From the NCBI RefSeq assembly GCF_048264025.1, contig NZ_JBLXDN010000001.1, positions 248,001-312,000 on the forward strand: a DNA stretch of 64,000 nt, written 5' to 3'. Shown one piece after another: positions 45,000-54,599 of the stretch (position 1 is the first letter of the stretch; each line of letters begins with the position of its first letter). The DNA is from Nitrincola sp048264025 (lineage in GTDB: Bacteria > Pseudomonadota > Gammaproteobacteria > Pseudomonadales > Balneatricaceae). The translations under genes were made by a program, and so were the position numbers. Below the pieces are notes generated by a model. That model was not told the origin of the DNA. It did not search any database and worked only from the letters and a program-made list of their open reading frames with translations.

Positions 45000-47021
45000 T
45001 TATTGATCAGGCGCCTGCAAAACCAACTCAGGGGGTTGACGATCCATACCCCAACTTCGCTGCATATAGCCCTGCACTTCATCCAACTCATCCTGCGGCA
45101 CTTTAGCCAACACTCCACTCTCAAGCGGATCGTAGTGAAAGATATATAAGCGTGAGGTGAACTGTGCAAAGGGTAAAGAGGCTTCACCAAAACGTTCACC
45201 CTTACCCGCTGTACTGACAACGACGCCATCACCCCAATTCTGCCCACTGTCATTATTCGGGTTATAAAAATACACCCGCATCACTTCTTCAGGATCCAGT
45301 GCCACGCGCAGTAAGGTGATCGCATGCCAGCCGATAAAGCGAGCGGCTGAATCGGTAATAGCGATACCGGCCGGTTGTGGATGAATCAGCGGTTGATTGC
45401 CATTAAAATAAGGATGGTAGCAGGCATAAAACGCACGGATAAACTCATCAAGATCCTGAAACTTACCTGTGGCGACATCAACATTGATGCGAAATCCACG
45501 ACCTGACCACCAGCCATGAAACTCGGGGTTTACCCAACGATGCGGATCCCCTTCCCGTCCAATACAGCGACGCCCCATTTCAGCATAAATACGATCAAGA
45601 TGCGGGACCAACAGCAAGGAAACCGGATCAAGATCTATGGGCGTTTCTCCAGCGACACCGGCCTGGCAGTCACGAGATGAAATAGGCTGTCCCTCGAAGT
45701 GCATCACAACTTCATCATCCCTGGCCGCCCAGACCAGCATCTGCAACAGATAGTCCGGATCATTGTAGGCCCACATGGACAGGGCTCGAGCCGATTGACA
45801 GGTCGGGTTATTACCCTGTCCGACGCCGAGCGGCTGCCCCAGAATACACAGCACACCTTCAAGCAAACGCGCATTGACAGATACTTGATCGCCAAAGGCT
45901 AAGGTTAAGCGTGTTTGAGCTTGTTTGCACAAGGGTAGACCTAACTGCCGCCAGAGCGCCGGTGCGACCGGAGGCTGATAGAGAATGCCACGCTCCAGCA
46001 TCAACGCCAGACCATAAATGCCTTGAGCCGTTGCAGGAAGGATCACCTGGCGGATCAGTGCCTGGATCAACTGGCGGAAACACATAAAACAATCCCGGCC
46101 AGTTGAAGACAAACCTAACGCTTCAATCAGCAAGTAGTCATCCACAGCCAGCAGATGGCGCAGCAACACAGCATGATAGGGTGAAACCAATCCAGTATCA
46201 TGCATGGCCCTGGCAAAGCCGGTCGCTTCTGACTGCAAGGCCTGACTATCCATGCTCGCAAGCCTGTCTTTGTAAACATCCACGCCTGGGTCTTCACGGC
46301 ACGCCTGAGTGGTACCAAACAGACTGCTCACTAACCGCGCGGCACCCTGGCCACTACTACCGAGATCGATGTCCGGATTATGTTGGCAGATTGCAATCTG
46401 AGTCACCATACGTTTGACAGCATCAACCTGAATCGGACGTTGTTGTAAAATACGCCAGATTTCATCCACCAACTGATCAATCACATGCTCATAACCGATC
46501 CGTTGAGCCAGGTACTCAAACAACAACCGTGGAATTTGTGCCAGACGTCCCTGGGTTTCACGCTCAGCTTCACTCGGTGGAGTGAATAACAAGGCCAGAT
46601 TAATCGCCATTACCTGCGTCAGGTAGTGGTGAGCCTGCTCAGCAGATATCAGGGGATGACGATAATTGTTCTTAGCGACAGCCAGAAGCCGAATTTCACT
46701 GAGTGCTTCTATCACCAGCAAATTGGCATCGGCACTTTGCAGCGAGTGAGATGTCAACGAAGGTACCAAAATCTGCGGCGTTTGCCAGTCAGATCCGGCA
46801 AATACACCCGCCAGTTCGATTTTTTCAGCTCTAATTTCCAATGCAGCGCAGCCACCCGACTGCAGCAACACCCGCCTGACCAGGTCGAGTACACCCAGTA
46901 ACTTGTCGTATTTAGCAAACTCGGGAGCCTGCGTCAGGCGTTCAATACTGGCATCCAGCTTCTGCAGCAAGGCGGCAAGTTTCGGGTTAGTCTGTTCTAA
47001 TTCTTCAATACCCTGACTCAC
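45000..47021 (-). CDS. Unrecognised 673-residue protein with papain-like Cys/His/Asn arrangement
   Basis: I cannot assign a family. The N-terminal half is helical. A cysteine after a GNNPT turn at the start of a helix (C408, GNNPTCQSARALSMWA) and a later histidine at the start of a strand (H566, GWHAITLL), followed by YFYNPNND (N587/N589/N590), have the order and spacing of the catalytic Cys, His and Asn of papain-like peptidases and transglutaminases. The region between keeps conserved-looking segments (HRWVNPEFHGWWSGRG, NVDVATGKF). No signal peptide or membrane segment is seen. It lies 32 bases downstream of an ATP-grasp gene and in the same direction as a metallopeptidase gene. Catalysis is inference from motif layout only. 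Confidence 0.7.
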   Translation of the reverse strand: MSQGIEELEQTNPKLAALLQKLDASIERLTQAPEFAKYDKLLGVLDLVRRVLLQSGGCAALEIRAEKIELAGVFAGSDWQTPQILVPSLTSHSLQSADANLLVIEALSEIRLLAVAKNNYRHPLISAEQAHHYLTQVMAINLALLFTPPSEAERETQGRLAQIPRLLFEYLAQRIGYEHVIDQLVDEIWRILQQRPIQVDAVKRMVTQIAICQHNPDIDLGSSGQGAARLVSSLFGTTQACREDPGVDVYKDRLASMDSQALQSEATGFARAMHDTGLVSPYHAVLLRHLLAVDDYLLIEALGLSSTGRDCFMCFRQLIQALIRQVILPATAQGIYGLALMLERGILYQPPVAPALWRQLGLPLCKQAQTRLTLAFGDQVSVNARLLEGVLCILGQPLGVGQGNNPTCQSARALSMWAYNDPDYLLQMLVWAARDDEVVMHFEGQPISSRDCQAGVAGETPIDLDPVSLLLVPHLDRIYAEMGRRCIGREGDPHRWVNPEFHGWWSGRGFRINVDVATGKFQDLDEFIRAFYACYHPYFNGNQPLIHPQPAGIAITDSAARFIGWHAITLLRVALDPEEVMRVYFYNPNNDSGQNWGDGVVVSTAGKGERFGEASLPFAQFTSRLYIFHYDPLESGVLAKVPQDELDEVQGYMQRSWGMDRQPPELVLQAPDQ

Positions 47022-47053
47022 ATACTCACCCTTTTATGGCTACCATTCCAACA

Positions 47054-48277
47054 TCAGACATAAAAATCCAGCTCTTCCTGATGCTTGAGTAAACGCTTCA
47101 TTTCATCCGCTTCAGAGCCGACAAAATACACTAATCCCCAGTGGGTACCAAAAGCGGTACGCTTGGTCACGGTTTCCTGGGCCGGCGTGGTTAATTCATG
47201 TGACTCAAAATAAGGGTGATCTTCGGTCTCTTCAGGAATTTCTAAACGGCTGACTACCCGACGGCGTGGGTAAACACCAAAGCAACCGGCAAATCCCTTG
47301 GCATCGACTACTTCTTTCGGAAAGAACTCAAGGATCTCGTCTTCGGTGGTTTTTGGATCAAACACCAGCATACTGGCCTGGTAGGCATTAAAACCATATA
47401 CCCGTTCCAGCAGCTCAAACACTTTGAAGCCTGGCGGACGGTAGGCCACTTCGCCAAAGTACATCTCACCATCACTGGTAACGAAATACTCAGGGTGAAT
47501 CAAGCCGAATTCTATATCAAAGGTTTTAACCAGCTTTTCGATCTGCTGTTTAATCTGATCGCGGTATTTTTCCAGCTCTGGTGATGCCGGTACAAACACG
47601 GAATAACCCAGGGTGACATACTCGGAAATATTCAAAAAACGAATTTTGCCATTATGAATCCAGGCCTCAACGGCAAATTCCCAACCATCCAAATGGGACT
47701 CCATCAACGCAGGAAACTCATCATCCGGAATCGCATCCACATCATCCGGCGTGCGTACCACGCGATGCCCCAGGCAACCGGCCTTATCAAAAGCTTTAAA
47801 GTGAATTGGATCGTTCGGGTCACCATCAAGCTTCAGCAGTGTCTGATTTACCCGGCGCAGAAAACGCACCACATCTTCACGATCATGCGCTTCTTCAAAA
47901 ATACCGACACGGATACCACCCAACTGAGCACGACGCTTCATCAGGGATTTATCACGCATCAACATGGCTTGACCTAACAAGCGCGGGTTATCCAGCAGTA
48001 CCGAATTGATTGCACCGGCCCACTCCACCGTTTCTTCAAAAATGGGAATGGCGACATCGACTCCCATTTCCTGAAGAGTTTCAGCAATTTCCATCGAACG
48101 GTCATTCAGGCGTTCAAAATTCCAGGCGACATAGGGAATATTGTGTTGAGTGCAGTATTCTTCAGCCCAATCAGGGGCGACAACCACATACCTGCGATCA
48201 AAGTTCTCTGCCGCCTCCACAGCGCTCAGACTCCAGCCAAGTAGGGCTATATAACCTTTATCCAGATTTTTTTGCAT
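47054..48277 (-). CDS. ATP-grasp ligase-like protein
   Basis: This 407-residue cytoplasmic protein has ATP-grasp features: a pre-ATP-grasp Rossmann-like domain (YIALLGWSLSAVEAAENF), the lysine after RDKSLMKRRAQ (about 110), the nucleotide loop HFKAFDKAGCLG (K161), the acidic ESHLDGWEFAVEAW segment, and the metal-binding GEVAYRPPG (E276, R280). ATP-grasp enzymes join a carboxylate to an amine or thiol through an acyl-phosphate. The substrate is unknown. I use ATG 48277 because AGGAG lies 7 bases upstream. It is not purK, carB or ddl by its motifs. Its neighbours are a zinc-ribbon metallopeptidase and a possible Cys peptidase, which suggests peptide or amide bond making and breaking in one system. 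Confidence 0.85.
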   Translation of the reverse strand: MQKNLDKGYIALLGWSLSAVEAAENFDRRYVVVAPDWAEEYCTQHNIPYVAWNFERLNDRSMEIAETLQEMGVDVAIPIFEETVEWAGAINSVLLDNPRLLGQAMLMRDKSLMKRRAQLGGIRVGIFEEAHDREDVVRFLRRVNQTLLKLDGDPNDPIHFKAFDKAGCLGHRVVRTPDDVDAIPDDEFPALMESHLDGWEFAVEAWIHNGKIRFLNISEYVTLGYSVFVPASPELEKYRDQIKQQIEKLVKTFDIEFGLIHPEYFVTSDGEMYFGEVAYRPPGFKVFELLERVYGFNAYQASMLVFDPKTTEDEILEFFPKEVVDAKGFAGCFGVYPRRRVVSRLEIPEETEDHPYFESHELTTPAQETVTKRTAFGTHWGLVYFVGSEADEMKRLLKHQEELDFYV

Positions 48278-48413
48278 CAATGTTCTCCTGTAGCCTGAAA
48301 ATTCAAATAACTCCTATCAAGTGTTTTTATACGAGCCAATAAACTTCATTAATTAAAAATAGCCTTTAGACCCTAACAAGTTTGCCCCCCTGACTGTCAA
48401 GGTAAAGTTACGC

Positions 48414-49496
48414 TTAGTCAGGAACAGCCGTCAGGTTACTGCCGTGCACCACACGGTGAACAAAGCGGAGTTTTTCAATGGTGGCTGGTGCCAGCACGAA
48501 GGGATAAGCATGATCATGGCCGATACTGCGATTAAGGCTGTTCATCACAAACGTCAGGGGTAACCAATGCTCAATCAGGGTATCAAACGCCCCCTCGTGA
48601 TAGGCATTAAAATCATGACTGACTTTCATGGAGTGCTGACTTCCGACGCGCGGATGAATCTGCAGACCGTACTCATAAGCGGTTTCCAGGGTATCAACAA
48701 TATGCAGATAGTGAGCCCAGGTTTCAGCCCAGTCTTCCCAGGGGTGTGAACTGGCATAGGCACTGACAAAATGTGTTCGCCAATCGTGTGGTGCACCGAA
48801 GCGGTAATGATTATCTAACGCTTGAGCATAATCCCGCGTATCATCGCCAAACAGGTCGCGAAAAGGGTGCAACCACTGGCTGTTTCTGACTAAACGATCC
48901 CAATAATAGTGGCCTGACTCATGCCGAAAATGGCCTAATATAGTGCGATAAGGCTCATCCATCTGCTCACGCATTTGTTCACGTTTTGCTGGGTCGGCTT
49001 CAGCGATATTAAGAGTAATTAAACCCTGATCATGCCCAGTCAGCACCTTGGAGCGCTCACTAAAACTAGGGTGAGGGTCTGCCAGAAACTCAAATGCCAT
49101 ACCTCGATAATGGTGCTTAAGTGACATTAACGGTAGATTGAGTTGCAGCAATGAATAGACTAAACGACGCTTTTCCGTTTCCATAATGCGCCAGAGCTCG
49201 GTATTACCAGGAACTGACAGATCTGGAATGGTTTGATTCAAGTCACAGGCACGGCAAAAATGCTGCTCACTTTCAGCTTCCAGCATCCAGTTACACACCC
49301 CTGCACCGGTATAATTGTTACACATACGGTAAAGACGCATTTCGCCCACCGGCTGCCAAAGTCCATTGCCTGCGGGCACTATGGCACTTAAGCGCTGGGT
49401 ATCCTGCAAAAACCCCAGGGTGGATCCACATTGCGTGCAGCATACATTGTTAAAGTAAATCAGATTGCCACAAGCCGTACAGGTAAAGAGTTTCAT
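48414..49496 (-). CDS. Zinc-ribbon and zinc-binding metallopeptidase (DUF2248-type)
   Basis: This 360-residue protein starts with a zinc ribbon (CTACG and CTQCG) and a second set of cysteines (C59, C68, C81, C84). A metallopeptidase core follows with HESGH at about 192-196 and a downstream WEDWAETWAHYLH segment that supplies further ligands. It matches the family with an N-terminal zinc ribbon and a C-terminal HExxH domain, often found near ATP-grasp and transglutaminase-like genes. ATG 49496 has AGAGG 9 bases upstream, unlike GTG 49502. The gap to the ATP-grasp gene is 136 bases, so they may or may not share a transcript. Confidence 0.85.
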   Translation of the reverse strand: MKLFTCTACGNLIYFNNVCCTQCGSTLGFLQDTQRLSAIVPAGNGLWQPVGEMRLYRMCNNYTGAGVCNWMLEAESEQHFCRACDLNQTIPDLSVPGNTELWRIMETEKRRLVYSLLQLNLPLMSLKHHYRGMAFEFLADPHPSFSERSKVLTGHDQGLITLNIAEADPAKREQMREQMDEPYRTILGHFRHESGHYYWDRLVRNSQWLHPFRDLFGDDTRDYAQALDNHYRFGAPHDWRTHFVSAYASSHPWEDWAETWAHYLHIVDTLETAYEYGLQIHPRVGSQHSMKVSHDFNAYHEGAFDTLIEHWLPLTFVMNSLNRSIGHDHAYPFVLAPATIEKLRFVHRVVHGSNLTAVPD

Positions 49497-49585
49497 TGGC
49501 ACAGGCCTCTAGATTTTGCCGTACAGCAAAAGCCAAAACTTCATCCTACTAGCTTCATTCACTCGGTAACAGTTATTCAACGCAC

Positions 49586-50935
49586 TTAAGCCCCGACATG
49601 AAGGAGGCCCGTCAGCTTCTGTCGCATCCACACCCAGGCGATGATGGCGGTCAATAGATTTGCCAGTACCAGCGCACTGAACAGCCCCTCCAACCCAAAC
49701 AGTTGATTACCTAACCAACCCAGCGGCAGATACATCAGGAATAAGCGAATCAAACTGACCTTAAGCGCCAGCATCGGCTGATGCAGCGCATTAAACGCCG
49801 ATGCGCTCAAGAAGGTAGTAGCCTGGAAACCAAAGCCCAGCGGCACTATCAAAATCCACAAGCGGATAAGACGGATCACTTCAGCATCATCACTGAACAG
49901 GGCCGCCAGCGGCGCCGAAAAGAGCACCAGTAACAAGTAAATCAACACCTGCCAGCCCAAGGCAAAACGTATCGCCAGCGCATAAGCTTTTTTAATCCGT
50001 TGCATCTGAGCGGCGCCGAAATTCTGACTGATAAACGGTGGCAAGCTCATCGACAAGGCCAGGCACACCAATAAAGCCAGGGATTCAAGGCGACTCCCCA
50101 CACCAAAAGCCGCCACAGCTTCGGCACCGTGTCGAGCGACCATAGCCGTCAGCACCGCATTGGCAACCGGCGTGGTGATATTAGACAGCGCGGCGGGAGC
50201 GCTAATACTGAAAAGTTCACGCCAGTAGCGCAGCAACGTTAGCAGTGATGGAAAGCGTAAGGTCAGCATATGTCGACGGTGATGCAACAGATGCAGTGCA
50301 ATCAGCGTAGTGATACTCCAGGCAATGACGCTGGCAAGTGCAGCACCCTGTATGCCCAAGGCTGGAAACGGACCCAAACCAAAAATCAGCAAAGGGTCCA
50401 GCAACAGGTTCAACAGCGAAGCCAGCAGCATAATCATGGCTGAACCCCGCACATCACCAGTTGCACGTAAAATACTGTTACATACCATATTCAGTACCAT
50501 GAACACTGAACCGGCGAACCAGATCTGCATATAAGCTCGAATTAGGGGTAGCAGTTCAGGCTCAGCGCCCATCAGTTTGAAAACGGGGTCAATAGCAAAC
50601 TGCCCGGCAAAGCCCACCAGGATCAGCAAAAGCGAGGTAATAAACAGAATTGAGGTGGCGACTTCGGCGGCCGACCCGGTGTCACCCTGACCGATACGCC
50701 GTGCCAGGGTTGCTGACGTTCCTATTCCCAACCCAATCGCCAGGCTGATAACCACAAAAGAAACCGGAAAGGTAAAGGCCAGCGCCGCCATGGGCAGAGT
50801 ACCCAATTGTCCGACAAACCAGATATCAACCAGATTGAACAGCATGATGCTGACAATCCCGAACATCATCGGGACGGTCATCTGCACCAATACGCTGCGC
50901 ATAGGTCCATTCAAAAGATCAGGGGAGCGGTTCAT
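49586..50935 (-). CDS. MATE family multidrug efflux transporter
   Basis: This 449-residue inner-membrane protein has 12 helices and the two-half MATE pattern: LNGPMRSVLVQMTVPMMFG, VDIWFVGQLGTLPMAALAF, LGIGTSATLARRIGQGD in the first half and the repeat in the second (VARHGAEAVAAFGVGSRLES, LPPFISQNFGAAQ). Such transporters export cationic drugs in exchange for H+ or Na+. The substrate is not readable from sequence. It is divergent from coaE. Confidence 0.93.
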   Translation of the reverse strand: MNRSPDLLNGPMRSVLVQMTVPMMFGIVSIMLFNLVDIWFVGQLGTLPMAALAFTFPVSFVVISLAIGLGIGTSATLARRIGQGDTGSAAEVATSILFITSLLLILVGFAGQFAIDPVFKLMGAEPELLPLIRAYMQIWFAGSVFMVLNMVCNSILRATGDVRGSAMIMLLASLLNLLLDPLLIFGLGPFPALGIQGAALASVIAWSITTLIALHLLHHRRHMLTLRFPSLLTLLRYWRELFSISAPAALSNITTPVANAVLTAMVARHGAEAVAAFGVGSRLESLALLVCLALSMSLPPFISQNFGAAQMQRIKKAYALAIRFALGWQVLIYLLLVLFSAPLAALFSDDAEVIRLIRLWILIVPLGFGFQATTFLSASAFNALHQPMLALKVSLIRLFLMYLPLGWLGNQLFGLEGLFSALVLANLLTAIIAWVWMRQKLTGLLHVGA

Positions 50936-51052
50936 TAACCTGAGTAGCCCAACAGAAAAATACGCTATTTTAGCATTTTAAAATGGCCAATGCAGTTTGT
51001 CTGTAACGCTTAAAATGCTAATCTTGCTGTTCACCAAGGAGCGTTAGGCAGT

Positions 51053-51661
51053 ATGTTGACTGTAGGATTAACTGGCGGGATCGGCAGTGGTAAAAGTGCA
51101 GCCTCCAGACTATTTGAGCAATTGGGCGTTGCTGTTATAGATGCTGACCAGGTGGCTCGTGATGTTGTCGCTCCAGGCGAACCAGCACTTGACGCTATTC
51201 AAGCTGAATTCGGTGACGCTGCACTGGACGTTTCAGGTCAGTTGAATCGGCGCTGGTTGCGCCAACAGGTGTTTGACTATCCAGAAAAACGTACCTGGCT
51301 TGAAGCACTATTGCATCCACTGATACGTCAGCAGATCCTTAACTGGATAACATCCCACCAGCAGGAAGATTATGTTATTTTAACCTCGCCCCTGCTGCTG
51401 GAAACCGATCAACATCGGCTAACGCAGGCTATTATTGTGGTTGATTTACCCGAAGACATTCAGTTGCAGCGCAGCTGCGAACGCGACGGCATGACAACCG
51501 CAGCAGCAGGTAAAATCATCGCCGCTCAAATGCCACGGCAGCAGCGGGTGGAAAGAGCCGACTTTATTCTGGATAATAGCGGTAACCTGGCCAGCCTTGA
51601 AGCACAGGTGGCCCTGCTCCACCAACAGCTTAAATCCAGGGCCATTAATAAAAGCACATGA
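51053..51661 (+). CDS. coaE: Dephospho-CoA kinase
   Basis: CoaE performs the last step of coenzyme A synthesis, phosphorylating the ribose 3'-OH of dephospho-CoA. The 202-residue protein has the P-loop GLTGGIGSGKSA (5-16), DADQVARDVV, HPLIRQQI and QMPRQQRVERADFILDN. The start has a GGAG about 9 bases upstream. The adjacent yacG is a normal gammaproteobacterial arrangement; pilD is not next to it. Confidence 0.97.
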   Translation: MLTVGLTGGIGSGKSAASRLFEQLGVAVIDADQVARDVVAPGEPALDAIQAEFGDAALDVSGQLNRRWLRQQVFDYPEKRTWLEALLHPLIRQQILNWITSHQQEDYVILTSPLLLETDQHRLTQAIIVVDLPEDIQLQRSCERDGMTTAAAGKIIAAQMPRQQRVERADFILDNSGNLASLEAQVALLHQQLKSRAINKST

Positions 51662-51676
51662 TGTACATGGAATATT

Positions 51677-51883
51677 ATGACAAAACGTGAAGTACCCTGC
51701 CCTCAATGTGGCAAACCTTCGCTCTATGCAGCGGAGAATCTTTCGCGCCCCTTTTGCAGTGAACGTTGTCGTTTAATCGATCTGGGTGAATGGGCCAGTG
51801 GAAGTTACCAGATACCGGTAGAACCCAGTCTGGATGACTTTTCATCGGCCGATATTGAGCACCCGCCACTCACACGTCATTAA
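51677..51883 (+). CDS. yacG: DNA gyrase inhibitor YacG
   Basis: This 68-residue zinc protein has four cysteine ligands at positions 8, 11, 27 and 31 (CPQCG and CSERC) and the LIDLGEWASGSYQIP block. YacG binds GyrB and blocks DNA gyrase in E. coli. It follows coaE by 15 bases and is very probably in the same operon. Confidence 0.95.
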   Translation: MTKREVPCPQCGKPSLYAAENLSRPFCSERCRLIDLGEWASGSYQIPVEPSLDDFSSADIEHPPLTRH

Positions 51884-51907
51884 ATACTAGCCACAAGGAA
51901 GCCAAGG

Positions 51908-52780
51908 ATGTTAAGTAAAGTTGTTATCCCCGTAGCCGGACTCGGGACCCGAGTTCTACCTGCCAGTAAAGCCGTACCCAAAGAAATGCTGACCGTGGTT
52001 GATAAACCGGTGATTCAGCATGTTGTCGAAGAAGCCATTGCCGCCGGCTTTACCGAGATCATTCTGGTAACTCGCAGCGGTAAACAGGCTATTGAAGATC
52101 ATTTTGATCATCACTATGAGTTGGAAGCCGAACTGAGTCGTAAGGGCAAAACAGCGTTACTGGAAAGCATTCGTGACATTCTGCCTCCAGGTGTCGAAGT
52201 AATCAGTGTACGCCAGCCTAAAGCTTTGGGTCTGGGGCATGCGGTACTCTGCGCCGCGCCAGTAGTTGGCGATGAAGATTTTGCGGTGATGTTACCGGAT
52301 ATGCTCATCGATAATGCCGGCCAGCAACGCGACATGTCCTCTATGGCAGCCGCCTGGAAAGCTTCCGGACTGGGACAGATCATGGTTGAGGGTGTGCCAG
52401 AAGATCAGGTACAGCGCTACGGTATCGTCGATTGTGCCGGAGTTTCTGTAAACCCAGGCCAAAGCGCCGATATTCGCGGCATGGTTGAAAAGCCAGATGC
52501 TGCTTCCGCCCCATCCAATCTCGCTATTGTCGGACGCTACATTCTGCCCGCACGTATTATGACCCTGCTCAAAGACACTCAGCCAGGCGCCGGTGACGAA
52601 ATACAGTTAACCGATGCTCTGCAAACCCTATTGTCGGAATCTGGCCTGCAGGCCTATTCCATGGCAGGCAAGCTGTTTGACTGCGGTAATAAGGCCGGGC
52701 TTTTACAAGCCAATGTTGCCTTCGGTCTACAACACCCTGAAACCGCTGATGCATTGCGCGCCTATATTGACACGCTCTAA
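51908..52780 (+). CDS. galU: UTP-glucose-1-phosphate uridylyltransferase
   Basis: GalU makes UDP-glucose for lipopolysaccharide, trehalose and other glycans. The 290-residue protein has the nucleotide loop GLGTRVLPASKAVPKEMLTV, KPVIQHVVEEA, the LGLGHAVLCA strand, VMLPDMLID, and the sugar-binding EKP and GDEIQLTDA motifs. The start has AAGGAAG 8 bases upstream. It follows yacG by 24 bases and ends in a GC-rich hairpin. Confidence 0.97.
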   Translation: MLSKVVIPVAGLGTRVLPASKAVPKEMLTVVDKPVIQHVVEEAIAAGFTEIILVTRSGKQAIEDHFDHHYELEAELSRKGKTALLESIRDILPPGVEVISVRQPKALGLGHAVLCAAPVVGDEDFAVMLPDMLIDNAGQQRDMSSMAAAWKASGLGQIMVEGVPEDQVQRYGIVDCAGVSVNPGQSADIRGMVEKPDAASAPSNLAIVGRYILPARIMTLLKDTQPGAGDEIQLTDALQTLLSESGLQAYSMAGKLFDCGNKAGLLQANVAFGLQHPETADALRAYIDTL

Positions 52781-52785
52781 ATGCC

Positions 52786-52812
52786 AACCCGATCCCCTTA
52801 CGGGGTCGGGTT
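52786..52812 (+). terminator. Hairpin after galU
   Basis: AACCCGA(T)CCCC pairs with GGGGTCGGGTT around a TTAC loop, with one bulged T. It is GC-rich and stable but lacks a T-run; cls starts 23 bases later. Confidence 0.6.
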
Positions 52813-52834
52813 CAGCTAATTGCATCCTTATGAA

Positions 52835-54274
52835 ATGACTGATTTACTCGACCTTGTCATAATTTTATTACTGGTCGGAATTCCGCTCATTCTGTCCTCG
52901 GTCTGTTCAATTCATATTCTATTGACCAAGCGTGACAGCCGCGCCAGTATTGCCTGGATGGGATTAGTTTGGCTAGCTCCAGTATTAGGGGCATTTACCT
53001 ACCTGCTGTTCGGTATCAACCGTCTGCATTCACGCGCCACTGAATGGAAAAAAAAGCTGGCCGATCACCGCCGTGACAGCCTACAGCCCTTTCTACCTGA
53101 CATGCTCGCGCAATGCGTACCGGAACCCATGCAAACTTTATCGCGATTGGCTGATAAGGTCTCTAACCAACCACTGCTGGTGGGCAATGCGATTACCCCC
53201 TTGTTCAATGGCGATGAAGCTTATCCACGCATGCTGGCCGCCATAGATGCAGCGGAACAGAGCATTACCCTTAGCACGTTTATTTTACGTAACGACCGGC
53301 TGGGCAAACAATTTATAGATGCCTTAAGTCGTGCCGCCAAACGCCAGGTAGCCATCCGGCTGCTAGTGGATTACATGGGATTTCGCTATTCCTTCCCGAC
53401 CCTAAAAAAACGCCTGCGTACCGCAGAACTGCACTATGCCGAGTTCATGCCACCCAACTGGCCACGAACTCTGCCTTTTCTTAACCTGCGCAACCACCGC
53501 AAGTTACTGATTATAGATGGTCGTATTGGTTTTACCGGCGGCATGAACATCAGTGATCATCACTGTCGCAACAAGCGCCAGTGCGTTCCCATTGAAGACA
53601 TTCACTTTGTGGTTGAAGGTCCAGTCGTCACTGAACTGCAAACTATTTTTACAGAAGACTGGTACTCAAGCACGGGAGAAAAGCTGGAAGGGCACCCTTG
53701 GTTCAGCCCACCCGAAACACCCGGCAGCACCCTGGCTCGCGCCATTGCTGATGGGCCGGATGACCGCTTCAATACCCTGCGACAACTGATGTTAGGTGCC
53801 ATAGGATCAGCACAAACCCGGATACGCATCATGACACCCTACTTTGTTCCCGATGCCAGCCTGGAAGAAGCCCTGATTACTGCCTCACTACGGGGCATTC
53901 AAATCCAGTTGCTGTTACCCGGGCGCAACAACCTGAAACTGGTTGATTGGGCCTGCCGCCACCATCTACTGGAACTGGTACGCCAAGGCGTGGAAGTCAG
54001 GTTCAGTCAGGGGCGGTTCATTCATTCCAAATTGTTTACTCTGGATGAAAGCTGGACACTGTTCGGTTCCGCCAACTGGGATAACCGCAGCCTGGCACTG
54101 AATTTTGAGTGTAATGTGGAGTGTTATGACAACTGGCTGACACAGCAGTTGAATCAACATTTTGATACCCAGTTTGCCCAAGCTATACCTGTGACACTGA
54201 GCGAACTGCAACAGCAGTCACTTCCGGTACGCTTGCGTAATGCAGCAGCAGGCTTGTTATCACCTTATCTTTAA
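52835..54274 (+). CDS. cls: Cardiolipin synthase-like phospholipase D family protein
   Basis: This 479-residue membrane protein has two N-terminal helices (about 6-28 and 38-58) and two HKD motifs: HRKLLIIDGRIGFTGG in the middle and HSKLFTLDESWTLFGSAN near the C-terminus. That is the structure of ClsA-type cardiolipin synthases, which join two phosphatidylglycerol molecules. The frame extends upstream to TTG 52820; ATG 52835 (MTDLLDLVIILL) is chosen because the hydrophobic segment then starts normally. The ribosome site is weak either way. A short imperfect hairpin (54277-54295) follows the stop. Confidence 0.9.
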   Translation: MTDLLDLVIILLLVGIPLILSSVCSIHILLTKRDSRASIAWMGLVWLAPVLGAFTYLLFGINRLHSRATEWKKKLADHRRDSLQPFLPDMLAQCVPEPMQTLSRLADKVSNQPLLVGNAITPLFNGDEAYPRMLAAIDAAEQSITLSTFILRNDRLGKQFIDALSRAAKRQVAIRLLVDYMGFRYSFPTLKKRLRTAELHYAEFMPPNWPRTLPFLNLRNHRKLLIIDGRIGFTGGMNISDHHCRNKRQCVPIEDIHFVVEGPVVTELQTIFTEDWYSSTGEKLEGHPWFSPPETPGSTLARAIADGPDDRFNTLRQLMLGAIGSAQTRIRIMTPYFVPDASLEEALITASLRGIQIQLLLPGRNNLKLVDWACRHHLLELVRQGVEVRFSQGRFIHSKLFTLDESWTLFGSANWDNRSLALNFECNVECYDNWLTQQLNQHFDTQFAQAIPVTLSELQQQSLPVRLRNAAAGLLSPYL

Positions 54275-54338
54275 GTAAAGGGGTCAGTACCCTTTTGGTG
54301 ATTCCATGCAGGATAGTGATGAGGGTTAGTGCCACGCT

Positions 54339-54445
54339 GGGGTGGTGGTATCGCTTTGATGTGACACGCTTTTCGTCATCCATGACCGCTCGACTGGCGC
54401 CATCCCTGGCGCCAGACGGTCCCACCAAAGCGATACCACCACCCC
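54339..54445 (-). repeat. Palindromic repeat element, copy 1
   Basis: A perfect 20-bp inverted repeat (54339-54358 with 54426-54445; arms start GGGGTGGTGG and end ACCACCCC) encloses a second perfect 8-bp palindrome, CTGGCGCC (54394-54401) with GGCGCCAG (54408-54415). Read on the minus strand, the core is GCGCCAGGGATGGCGC, then CATGGATG, then GCGTGTCA. The same three blocks recur in order in copy 2. Confidence 0.9.
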
Positions 54446-54599
54446 GCCGAAACCCAGTGCCAATCCAAATATCGGATGGAGAGGATAGACAGCAGGGTCA
54501 TAGCATAGAGCACAGAATTAAGATCCGAACTTCCAGTATGGCAGGGAGCTGCGCGAATACCGATTTAAAACCGACTGTACGCAGGCACCCAGGTTTGAA

